A stretch of 64,000 nucleotides of DNA, from contig NZ_CP147838.1 of NCBI RefSeq assembly GCF_037338445.1, positions 1,798,001-1,862,000 of the forward strand, written 5' to 3'. This stretch comes from Salinibaculum sp. SYNS191. GTDB lineage: Archaea; Halobacteriota; Halobacteria; Halobacteriales; Haloarculaceae. Under the pieces are notes generated by a model, which saw only the letters and a list, made by a program, of their open reading frames with translations, did no database searches and had not been told where the DNA came from. The translations under genes were made by a program, and so were the position numbers. This document shows, one piece after another, positions 1 to 6,982 of the stretch; within the stretch, counting starts at the first letter, position 1, and every line of letters starts with the position of its first letter.

Positions 1-217
1 GCGGCCCGCAGCGTTCTGGATTGCCCTGGCCCTCCTCCTCGGCGGGTCGCTCGTCCCCGACACCGTCACGTTGAGCGGCCAGTCCCTCGGCGGCCTCATG
101 GTCGGACTCGCCGCCCTCATCCTGGTGACGCGGGTCGTGGTCGCCCTCGCCCGCGTCTTCCGCAACGCCGCCAGCGCCGCTCGCGTCGGCTACGAGAGCG
201 GCCAGGTCGAGGACTGA
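1..217 (+). CDS. C-terminal part of an unidentified membrane protein (truncated by window edge)
   Basis: An open frame runs from the first bases to a TGA at 215-217 and gives 71 residues with no start in the window. The visible part has two hydrophobic stretches (around FWIALALLLGGSLV and LMVGLAALILVTRVVVAL), then a short basic/polar tail ending GQVED. It looks like the last one or two membrane segments of a small integral membrane protein. I do not recognise the family. It converges on the minus-strand gene ending at 225. Confidence 0.6.
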   Translation, partial: RPAAFWIALALLLGGSLVPDTVTLSGQSLGGLMVGLAALILVTRVVVALARVFRNAASAARVGYESGQVED

Positions 218-224
218 GGCCGCG

Positions 225-722
225 CTACAGGTCCCGCCGCCGGCCCTTCGGCACCTGCGAGCGGAGTTCGCCGTAGACGTACAGCCCGACGCCGAGCGGT
301 TCGGGTTCCCCCGCGACGTCCGCCGTGACGACGAGGTAGCCCCAGTCGCCGTCCCAGTCGTGTTCCTGGTCCTCGCCGGCCATGAACGTCGCCGCCTGCT
401 CGCGCGTGAGGTGGACGACGTTCGCCGTCGCGTGGCCGCCGAAGCGCTGGACCGCGGTCAGCGTCGGCTTCCAGTGCTCCTGACGGGTCCGCATGAAGGT
501 GATGCCCAGGCCCTCGATGTCGACCGGCGTCGGCTCCGCGCCCCGCAGCGCCCAGACCTTGCCGCTGCCGCGCTCCCAGAAGGTGTAGTCGGCGAAGACG
601 GCGGGGTCGACGCCGAAGCGGTCCTCCCACCACGTCAGCACTTCCTCGCGAGTCGCCCGGCCCTCGACCTCCCGCTCGTCCGCGGTGGCCGGCAGGCGGT
701 CGAAGCGGTGACTGTCGTTCAT
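225..722 (-). CDS. PUA-like/DUF7122-type protein, putative RNA-binding partner of the adjacent methyltransferase
   Basis: This 165-residue acidic protein begins MNDSHRFDRLP and ends in a basic tail (PKGRRRDL). Its body (WWEDRFGVDPAVF, FWERGSGKVWAL, GLGITFMR, YLVVTADV) resembles the haloarchaeal DUF7122 family, which looks like a PUA-type RNA-binding fold. The ATG overlaps the TGA of the upstream methyltransferase in an ATGA junction, so the two are almost surely co-translated. In many RsmB/RsmF/NSUN enzymes a PUA-like domain is fused to the methyltransferase; here the two parts are separate genes. That functional link is inference; the gene itself is clear. Confidence 0.75.
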   Translation of the reverse strand: MNDSHRFDRLPATADEREVEGRATREEVLTWWEDRFGVDPAVFADYTFWERGSGKVWALRGAEPTPVDIEGLGITFMRTRQEHWKPTLTAVQRFGGHATANVVHLTREQAATFMAGEDQEHDWDGDWGYLVVTADVAGEPEPLGVGLYVYGELRSQVPKGRRRDL

Positions 723-1675
723 TCGGACACCTCCAGTTTCGCACAGAAGAACCCACCCGTGTCGTTGTGGTGCGGGTAGATGCGCTTCGCGTTGGCGACC
801 TGGCCGTCGTACTCCCGGCCCTGCCACTCCGTGACGCCGGGCACGGCGTCCAGCGGCAGGTCGAAGTCGACGACGCGGAAGCCGCCCTCCTCGGCGAGGA
901 CGTAGTCGAGGACCTCCTCGTTCTCCTCCGGAGCGAACGTGCAGGTGGAGTAGACGACGGTCCCGCCCGGGCGGGTGACCTGCACGGCCCGGCGGAGGAT
1001 GCCCTTCTGCGCGCCGGCGATGCCCTCGACGTGTTCGAGGCTCCACTCGTCTAACGTGTCGGGGTTCTTCCGGATGGTCCCCTCGCAGGAGCAGGGCACG
1101 TCCACGAGCGCGCGGTCGTACCCCTCCCCAGTGTCGGACTGCGTCCGACGAGCCTCCGAGTGTGACTCGGAGACACCGAAGGGCTTCAGCGAGTGGTTCC
1201 GGGCGTCCTCGTGGGTGATGGCGACGTTGGTGACGCCCAGGCGCTCGGCGTTCGAGCGCAGCGCGGAGATGCGCCCGATGTTGTTGTCCGTCGCGACGAC
1301 GCGGCCGGCGTCGTCCATGATGGCCGCGAGCTGGGTCGTCTTGCTGCCCGGCGCGGCGCAGGCGTCCCAGACGCGCTCGCCGGGGGCAGGGTCCAGCACC
1401 GTCGCCGGCACTGCGGAGACCTCCTCCTGGCCGTGGAGCCAGCCGTGGACGTACGGCCAGTTCGCACCGGGCTGGTCCTCCGGCAGGCGGAACAGGCCCG
1501 GGTGCCAGTCGGCCCTCTCGTAGGCGATGTCCGCCTCGTCGAGGGCCCGCATCGCGCGCTCGACGGTCGTCTTGATGGTGTTGACGCGGACGGCCGCGGG
1601 CAGGGGGCGCTCGCAGGCCGCGAGAAACGCCTCGAAGTCGTCGACGAGCGGTTCGTACCGCTCCAGTACGGTCAT
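719..1675 (-). CDS. RsmB/NOP2/NSUN-family SAM-dependent RNA (cytosine-5) methyltransferase
   Basis: A 318-residue enzyme predicted to make m5C in rRNA or tRNA using S-adenosylmethionine. Motif I is DACAAPGSK (about 104-112), motif IV is DVPCSCEG (192-199) with Cys195, and motif VI is STCTF (243-247) with Cys245; the two cysteines fit the release and catalytic residues of the family. No large N-terminal domain is present. Residues about 168-184, between two Rossmann strands, are an insertion encoded by a palindromic element (1133-1172) that does not belong to the family core. The gene overlaps the PUA-like gene by 4 bp. The substrate RNA cannot be told from sequence. Confidence 0.92.
   Translation of the reverse strand: MTVLERYEPLVDDFEAFLAACERPLPAAVRVNTIKTTVERAMRALDEADIAYERADWHPGLFRLPEDQPGANWPYVHGWLHGQEEVSAVPATVLDPAPGERVWDACAAPGSKTTQLAAIMDDAGRVVATDNNIGRISALRSNAERLGVTNVAITHEDARNHSLKPFGVSESHSEARRTQSDTGEGYDRALVDVPCSCEGTIRKNPDTLDEWSLEHVEGIAGAQKGILRRAVQVTRPGGTVVYSTCTFAPEENEEVLDYVLAEEGGFRVVDFDLPLDAVPGVTEWQGREYDGQVANAKRIYPHHNDTGGFFCAKLEVSE
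1133..1172. repeat. In-frame double-hairpin palindromic element, copy 1
   Basis: Two perfect 7-bp stem-loops lie back to back: GTCGGAC-TGC-GTCCGAC at 1133-1149 and CTCCGAG-TGTGA-CTCGGAG at 1154-1172. They lie wholly inside the methyltransferase coding sequence and encode SESHSEARRTQSD in its frame. The first hairpin has the same architecture and loop as the copy at 24669-24707. No clear target duplication is left here. Confidence 0.75.
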
Positions 1676-1731
1676 TGCCCCGCCTTCGACGGGTCGGCGC
1701 TTGTGGGTTTCGACTCTCCGGCCCCGAAGCC

Positions 1732-1741
1732 CCCATATGCG
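1732..1741 (+). promoter_or_regulatory. Putative TATA-like element for the gene at 1763
   Basis: CCATATGCG is centred about 27 bp before the ATG, the distance expected for a leaderless haloarchaeal transcript. Confidence 0.4.
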
Positions 1742-1762
1742 TCCAGCGCGTGAACTACCAAC

Positions 1763-2206
1763 ATGGTAGACAGCGATCTCGGAACCGCCACAATCGTCTA
1801 CGAAGACCCCCACGAGGGAACGGTCGAGACGACAGTCCAGAACGAGCACATCGCGTACTTCCAGGACCACTGGATTCTCAGGCGCGGCGAGGACGCGTCG
1901 GGCAACGACCTGGTGCGGCGCATCCCGGTCGAGCGCGTCCACTACGTCGAGCGCAGCGTGACGGCGTTCGAGGACGAGGTCGGGACGCTGCGCAACCAGG
2001 TCGAATCCGTCGCCGAGGACCTCCGCACGCGCTTTTTCGGCGGTCGCAGCGAGAGCGAAACCGAGGGCCAGCAGCCCATAGAGGTCGAAGTCGAGACGGA
2101 AGAGGAGGGGCCGGCCGAAACCGAGGAGGGTCACACGGTCGAGGTCGAGGAGGCCGACGCCGACGAGAGTGACGAGGCCGACGAAGACGACAGCGAGAAG
2201 TCCTAG
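1763..2206 (+). CDS. Conserved haloarchaeal acidic protein, function unknown
   Basis: 147 residues, no signal peptide or membrane segment. The first ~95 residues form a compact, mostly beta-like domain (ATIVYEDPHEGTVETTVQ, HIAYFQDHWILRR, IPVERVHYVERSV), then a helical stretch (FEDEVGTLRNQVESVAEDL) with coiled-coil character. The last ~50 residues are almost entirely Glu/Asp/Ser, a disordered acidic tail typical of halophile cytoplasmic proteins. It has its own promoter and is divergent from the methyltransferase operon. I do not recognise a function. Confidence 0.75.
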   Translation: MVDSDLGTATIVYEDPHEGTVETTVQNEHIAYFQDHWILRRGEDASGNDLVRRIPVERVHYVERSVTAFEDEVGTLRNQVESVAEDLRTRFFGGRSESETEGQQPIEVEVETEEEGPAETEEGHTVEVEEADADESDEADEDDSEKS

Positions 2207-2233
2207 CCCGGTTATCGTCCGGTCGTGGCGGAC

Positions 2234-2241
2234 TGTTAAGG
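2234..2241 (+). promoter_or_regulatory. Putative TATA-like element for the PAC2 gene
   Basis: TGTTAAGG lies about 27 bp upstream of the ATG at 2264, consistent with a leaderless start. Confidence 0.35.
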
Positions 2242-2263
2242 TGTCCGGCGGCGCAGTACAGGT

Positions 2264-2998
2264 ATGGCACACATCGAGACGCACACGTCGATAGACCTCG
2301 ACGCGCCGATGCTGGTGGAGGGACTGCCCGGCGTCGGACTGGTGGGGAAACTGGCCGCCGACCACCTGGTCACGGAGTTCGACATGACCTACTACGCCAC
2401 CTGTCACTGCGAGGGGTTGCCCCGCGTGGCGATATACGAGGAGGGCGACCACGCCGTCCGGCCGCCGGTACGCATCTACGCCGACGAGCGCCGCGACCTG
2501 CTGGCACTCCAGAGCGACGTCCCCGTCTCGCCCAACATCGCGACCGAGTTCGCGACCTGCGTCACCGGGTGGCTGGCCGACAACGACGTGACGCCGGTGT
2601 ACCTGAGCGGACTCGCGGAGGAGAAAGACGGCGTACCCGAGATGTACGGCGTCGGCACCGGCGACGGCGGGGCGCTGCTCGACGAGTACGACATCGGCCC
2701 GCCGACCGAGAGCGGGATGGTCAGCGGCCCCACCGGCGCACTCATCGCCGAGGCCAGCGAGCAAGGCCTCGGCGGCGTGGGGCTCGTCGTGCAGGCGAGC
2801 GCCCAGTTCCCGGACCCCGAGGCCGCGCGGGTCCTGCTGACGAAGGGCATCGAACCGCTTGCCGGCATCGACGTCGACACCGACAAACTCGTCGAGCAGG
2901 CCGACCGCGTCGCCGAGGCCCGCGAACGCCTCGCCAAGCAGATGCAGGAGGCCGAGGAGGAGTCCACCCGCGCGCGGCCGCTGGGGATGTACCAATAG
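2264..2998 (+). CDS. PAC2-family (proteasome assembly chaperone-like) protein
   Basis: A 244-residue soluble protein. The N-terminal LVEGLPGVGLVGKLAADHL, the middle segment with a GVPEMYGVGTG-like loop, and the late PTGALIAEASEQGLGGVGLVVQ pattern are those of the PAC2 family (COG2047-type archaeal proteins related to eukaryotic PAC2). Such proteins are proposed to act in proteasome assembly, but the archaeal role is not settled. The C-terminus is a charged helix (ARERLAKQMQEAEEE). The stop is followed within a few bases by the T-tract of a dispersed intergenic element. Confidence 0.85.
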   Translation: MAHIETHTSIDLDAPMLVEGLPGVGLVGKLAADHLVTEFDMTYYATCHCEGLPRVAIYEEGDHAVRPPVRIYADERRDLLALQSDVPVSPNIATEFATCVTGWLADNDVTPVYLSGLAEEKDGVPEMYGVGTGDGGALLDEYDIGPPTESGMVSGPTGALIAEASEQGLGGVGLVVQASAQFPDPEAARVLLTKGIEPLAGIDVDTDKLVEQADRVAEARERLAKQMQEAEEESTRARPLGMYQ

Positions 2999-3000
2999 TA

Positions 3001-3222
3001 CCTTTTTCCGCCTCGGGTTTCCTCGTTCGTGTCTCGCGCTCACTGCGGGAACCACTCGGCGCAAAAATCTACGCTAAAAAGGCCGACGGCTCGGCTTTCA
3101 GCCTCGCCGTCGGTGAACCGCTCGCTTTGCTCACGGCTTCGCCGTTCGCGCATCCGAGACGCTCCCGCTGGTCGCGTCTCGCGCTCGCGGATGCTCCGGC
3201 CCGACTTCTGAGGCGGCGGTCC
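3001..3222 (+). repeat. Dispersed intergenic element, copy A (T-tracts on both strands)
   Basis: Fills the convergent gap between the PAC2 and propeller genes. It starts CCTTTTTCC directly after the PAC2 stop. It shares CTCGGGTTTCCTCGTTCG (3012-3029) and a 29-nt block around 3032-3060 exactly with copy D, and the GAGACGCTCCCG-N-TGGTCGCGTCTCGC motif (about 3156-3182) with copies B and D. A-runs at 3064-3068 and 3077-3081 are T-runs for the opposing gene, so it may terminate transcription both ways. No credible ORF lies inside. Confidence 0.7.
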
Positions 3223-4209
3223 TCAGACGACCGCCAGTCCCCACCCGACCTGCTGGGGCTCCTCGGGCCAGTCGACGTCGAGGCGGTCCCACGAGCGGGC
3301 GGCGTCGGTGCTGTGGAAGAGCCCGCGGTTCGTCAGCGCGTAGAACTCGCAGGGGTCGCCGGCCGCGAGGGTGGCCCGCGTCGTCCCCTCGGGGTCCGGT
3401 AGGCCGTCCATCGCAAGGGACCAGCGGTCGCTGTCGCCGTCGCGGCGGTAGACGTACGCCTCGGCGCTGTCGAGCCAGTGGGCGCTGCGGGCGCCGTCGG
3501 ACGCGGAGACGACGACCGTCTCCGGGTCGCCGGCGTCGACGGCCAGCCCCCAGACGTAGCGGTGGTCCAGCCCCTCGTCGGGGTACTCCCAGGTGTCGCC
3601 GCAGTCGGGCGTCTCGGCGTAGCCGTCGCCGGCGGCCGTGTAGACCCGGCAGGGGGCGTCGGGGTGGACCGCCAGCGTGTGGTTGTCCCGCCGGCCGCCC
3701 TCGGGGTGGTCCGTCCACGTCTCGCCGCCGTCGAGCGACCGGAGGAAGGCGCCGGCCTCGACGGCGACGTAGACGTGCGTCGGGTCGTGGGGGTTGATAG
3801 AAATCCAGCGGACGTGGTGGGTGTGCGACCGCGGCGGGTACGACCAGCGCTCGGCGGAGGGCAACGTCGTCAGGTCGCTGCAGGGCGCGAACGTCGCCCC
3901 GGCGTCGGCCGAGCGGTAGACGGCGCTGGGTTCGGTGCCGACCCACACTACCCCGGGGTCGTGCGGGCTGACCGTGACCGCCGTCACGCGGTCGTCGAAC
4001 CCGCCGACGGACTCCCAGGTCTCGCCGCCGTCGGTGCTGCGCTGCAGGCCGGCCTCGACGGTGCCGGCGAAGACCCGCTCGGGGGCATCGGACGCGGCCG
4101 CGACGCACTCGAACCGGTGGCCGCCGAGCGCGGCCGTGGCCCGCCAGCCGTCGGTCCCCCCGCGGACGACGAGCAGGCGGTCGTCGAGCGCTGCGTAGAG
4201 TGTTGGCAT
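3223..4209 (-). CDS. BNR/YVTN-type beta-propeller protein
   Basis: 328 residues with repeated Asp-box-like units: RSTDGGETWESV, RSADAGATFAPC, RSLDGGETWTDH, ETPDCGDTWEYP and HSTDAARSWDRL, each following a VSPHDPGVVWVGT-like strand. This is the sialidase/sortilin-type (BNR) propeller architecture. There is no signal peptide, so a cytoplasmic protein is likely. The catalytic residues of sialidases are not evident, and enzymatic activity should not be assumed. Substrate or ligand unknown. Confidence 0.82.
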   Translation of the reverse strand: MPTLYAALDDRLLVVRGGTDGWRATAALGGHRFECVAAASDAPERVFAGTVEAGLQRSTDGGETWESVGGFDDRVTAVTVSPHDPGVVWVGTEPSAVYRSADAGATFAPCSDLTTLPSAERWSYPPRSHTHHVRWISINPHDPTHVYVAVEAGAFLRSLDGGETWTDHPEGGRRDNHTLAVHPDAPCRVYTAAGDGYAETPDCGDTWEYPDEGLDHRYVWGLAVDAGDPETVVVSASDGARSAHWLDSAEAYVYRRDGDSDRWSLAMDGLPDPEGTTRATLAAGDPCEFYALTNRGLFHSTDAARSWDRLDVDWPEEPQQVGWGLAVV

Positions 4210-4238
4210 ACACCACAGTTTCGCGCCGACCCACTAAA

Positions 4239-5006
4239 CTATACGCCGAAGGCGTTCCCGTAGCGGAGGCCGACCATCACGAAAACGACGGCGAGTTGCA
4301 TCAGGCCCTGGATGCCGCCGAGGCGGGCGTTGCGCATCGCGAGGTCGCCGATGACGTCGTTGTCGGGGTCGGGAGAGGTGAGTTGCCGGTAGACGCGGAC
4401 CTCGCCGGGGAGGATGACGCCGAAGCCGAGCACGACCAGCACCGTGACGATGGCCAGCGCCGCGACGAGCCACGGCGAGGCCATCCCGAACTCCGGCAGC
4501 GTCGAGAACAGGAAGGCTCCGGAACCGACGACGGCGGCCGCCAGCACGACCAGCGTCCGGGGGTCTGTCAGCGCGTCGAACTGGTAGCCGATGATGACCA
4601 CGACCGGCACGGTCGTCGCGGCGGTCATCAGCGCCAGCCAGGGCATGACGTGCGGGAACCCGCGGGTCACCGCCATGTGGATGCCGGCTCCGACGGTCAC
4701 CGTCGCCAGCGCCGGCATCAGGAACACCATCTTCGGCGTGAACCCGGAGAGGAAGCCGGCCCGCTGCTCGGGGTCCATACGGCCAAGCACCGGCCCGAGC
4801 ACCGACCCCAGCAGGAGGTCGGTTCCGGTCCAGAGGATGCCCGCCATGACGTGGACGTAGACGATCGCCTGCGAGCTTCCGGAGGCGATGGCCCCGCCGA
4901 GTGCGAGCAGCGGGACCGCGATGGCCCCCGCCGCGAAGGCCGGATTCGCCTGTCGTGCCAGTCCGCCGATGCCCCGCCGCGTCCCGCCAGCCGTAGCGCC
5001 TGCCAT
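4239..5006 (-). CDS. Multi-pass membrane protein of unknown function (CopD/DUF2269-like)
   Basis: 255 residues with about seven hydrophobic segments. A short Gly/Arg-rich N-terminus is followed by FAAGAIAVPLLALGGAIA, then IVYVHVMAGILWTGTDLLLG, whose His and Trp recall the H-x-x-x-G-x-x-W patterns of CopD/DUF2269-like haem or copper membrane proteins. Further segments follow to the C-terminal LMQLAVVFVMVGLRYG. The assignment is tentative. It lies just downstream of the ABC exporter genes on the same strand, with about a 40-bp gap. Confidence 0.7.
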   Translation of the reverse strand: MAGATAGGTRRGIGGLARQANPAFAAGAIAVPLLALGGAIASGSSQAIVYVHVMAGILWTGTDLLLGSVLGPVLGRMDPEQRAGFLSGFTPKMVFLMPALATVTVGAGIHMAVTRGFPHVMPWLALMTAATTVPVVVIIGYQFDALTDPRTLVVLAAAVVGSGAFLFSTLPEFGMASPWLVAALAIVTVLVVLGFGVILPGEVRVYRQLTSPDPDNDVIGDLAMRNARLGGIQGLMQLAVVFVMVGLRYGNAFGV

Positions 5007-5048
5007 GCGGGAAGCGTGACACGTCGCCCCCTAAACGGTACCGGTGGC

Positions 5049-5858
5049 TCAGGTCGCGATGTCCCGGCGCTCGAACAGTTCGGCGGCGACGACGACGCAG
5101 GCCACGACGGCCACGACCAGCGCGGCGACGTCCGCCAGGTCGACGACGCCGTCGACGAGAAGCTCTCCCGGGTCGTAGTACCGCGAGAACGCGACCGCGC
5201 CGAGCCACTCGAAGTCGGTGTCGAAGGTGAGGTTGTCGACGATGAACATGGCGAAGATGGCCCCGATGGCGAGCGTCTGCGCCCGGCGGGTCTCGTCGAA
5301 GCGCACCGAGACGAGGAGTCCGACGCCCGCACAGGCGAGGAGATAGGGAATCGAGAAACCGTGGACCATCGCCAGGTGCACCTGGTCGACGGTCTCGCCG
5401 ATGGAGACCAGCGAGAGGTCGACGATTGCCATGGTCAGGACGTTGACCGCGAGGATGCTCGGGAGCAGGGCGAGGAACTTGCCGACGACGATGCTGGACC
5501 GGGACAGCGGCACGATGAGGAGGAACTCGATGGAGCCGTGCTCGACCTCGCCGGCGACGAGCGACGCCCCCGCGTAGGCGTAGTAGACGCCGAGCAGGAG
5601 CAGCCAGGCGAACTGGTAGAACTGCGAGACCAGATACCCCTCGATGGTGGTGATGGTGTCGACGTTGCCCACGACGGCCCGGCGGGTCTCCTCGGGGAGC
5701 GAGTCGAGGGCCGTCTCCAGGGCCTCGCTGGCCCCCTCCAGTGTCGGGAACAGCCCCACCGTCAGCAACGCGAGAAGGCCGAGGACGGCCGACAGCACCA
5801 GCACGCTCCGGACTCGCCGCCAGGACTCGAAGGCCAGCACGTCGAGCGTGCTGGTCAC
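5049..5858 (-). CDS. ABC-2 type transporter permease
   Basis: 269 residues with six predicted transmembrane segments: one near residue 25, then a large extracytoplasmic loop (TLEGASEALETALDSLPEE), then five more ending in VVAVVACVVVAAELF. This is the ABC-2 permease pattern with the family-typical GEVEHGSIEFLL segment after the second helix. The start is a GTG at 5858 that overlaps the stop of the ATPase gene (GTGA junction), which decides the start. Together with that ATPase it forms an exporter of unknown substrate. Confidence 0.87.
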   Translation of the reverse strand: MTSTLDVLAFESWRRVRSVLVLSAVLGLLALLTVGLFPTLEGASEALETALDSLPEETRRAVVGNVDTITTIEGYLVSQFYQFAWLLLLGVYYAYAGASLVAGEVEHGSIEFLLIVPLSRSSIVVGKFLALLPSILAVNVLTMAIVDLSLVSIGETVDQVHLAMVHGFSIPYLLACAGVGLLVSVRFDETRRAQTLAIGAIFAMFIVDNLTFDTDFEWLGAVAFSRYYDPGELLVDGVVDLADVAALVVAVVACVVVAAELFERRDIAT

Positions 5859-6757
5859 GCCGGGACCTCCCCCTCGTAGTAGTGCATGAACACCTCCTCG
5901 ATGTCGGCCTCGCGTATCTCCACGTCCCGGAGGTCGCCGCGGTTCAGCCGGTCCAGCACCGTCCCGTAGTTGTCGGCCACCACCAGTTCGAGCACCCCCT
6001 CGTCGGTCACGCGGACGTCGCTGACCCCGTCGATGTCGAACGCGGCGGGGTCGGGCGGGCCGTCGAACTCCGCGCGGACCAGTTTTCCCGCCCGGGCCAG
6101 GAGCGCGGACACCGAGTCGAGTTCGACCAGCCGGCCGTTGCGGACGATGGCGACCCGGTCGCAGACGTCGCCGACGTCGCCGAGGATGTGCGAGGAGAAG
6201 ACGACGGTCTTGCCCCTGTCGCGCTCGGTTTCGAGGAGCCTGCGGAACTCGTGTTGCACCATCGGGTCGAGGCCGGTCGTGGGCTCGTCCATCACGAGGA
6301 GGTCCGGGTCGTGCATGAACGCCTGGACGATGGCGAGTTTCTGCCTGTTGCCGCGCGAGTAGGTCCGGACCGCCCGGTCGACGGGGACCGGAAAGCGCGC
6401 GAGCATCTCCTCGCGGCGGTCGTCGCCCTTGAGTTGCCCGTAGTAGTCCAGCAGCGACGACCCGGTCGCGCCGCCGTAGAAGTCGAAGTCGCTCGGCAGG
6501 TGGCCGATGCGCCGCTTGGTCTCGGTGAACGCACGGCGGTCGGTCACGTCGGTCCCCAGCACCCGGGCCTCGCCGCTCGTCGGGGACTGGAAGCCGAGCA
6601 GCGTCCGGATGGCCGTGGACTTGCCGGCCCCGTTCGGCCCGAGAAACCCGAAGGCCTCGCCGTGGTCGACGGTCAGCGTCAGGTCCTCGATGCCGACCAC
6701 CTCCCCGTAGTGCTTCGTCAGCGAGCGCAGCGCCACGGCTGGTTCGGGCACGTCCAT
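5855..6757 (-). CDS. ABC transporter ATP-binding protein (ABC-2 exporter)
   Basis: 300 residues. Walker A is GPNGAGKST (about 40-48). The signature region reads YSRGNRQKLAI, with R in place of the usual S-G-G, as is common in ABC-2 exporter ATPases. Walker B is LLVMDEPTTGLDP and the switch is FSSHILGDV. The C-terminal ~80 residues are the domain often found in drug or lantibiotic-type exporters. First gene of a two-gene operon with the permease at 5049-5858. The ATG at 6757 is preceded by a 225-bp gap shared with the divergent surface-protein gene. Confidence 0.92.
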   Translation of the reverse strand: MDVPEPAVALRSLTKHYGEVVGIEDLTLTVDHGEAFGFLGPNGAGKSTAIRTLLGFQSPTSGEARVLGTDVTDRRAFTETKRRIGHLPSDFDFYGGATGSSLLDYYGQLKGDDRREEMLARFPVPVDRAVRTYSRGNRQKLAIVQAFMHDPDLLVMDEPTTGLDPMVQHEFRRLLETERDRGKTVVFSSHILGDVGDVCDRVAIVRNGRLVELDSVSALLARAGKLVRAEFDGPPDPAAFDIDGVSDVRVTDEGVLELVVADNYGTVLDRLNRGDLRDVEIREADIEEVFMHYYEGEVPA

Positions 6758-6982
6758 GGGTGTCGCTCCGTGCCCGCCAAAACCTTTCGCGCGGCGAAGC
6801 GAAGCCGCGAGCAAGCGGAACCAAGTCGCAAGGGAGGGGCCGACGGCGGCGAGGTAAGCACTGCCGTCCGCGGGCGGGGAGCCGAGGTAGGACGAGGCTG
6901 TTCGGCGGCAGGGAGCGGTTACGCTCGCGGGAGCCTGAAACGGTCGCACCCGTTTTTGACCGCCAGCGCGTCATCTTGGTGC

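Noticed and set aside
719..3064. 781-residue minus-strand frame covering the region upstream of the methyltransferase
   Set aside because: Only the part from 1675 downward shows family motifs. The rest is antisense to two well-supported plus-strand genes.
5741..6982. Long plus-strand open frame continuing upstream of the CARDB-repeat protein
   Set aside because: It runs antisense to the ABC-2 permease and ATPase genes, has Arg/Pro-rich composition and is a GC-driven shadow. The signal peptide fixes the real start near 6983.
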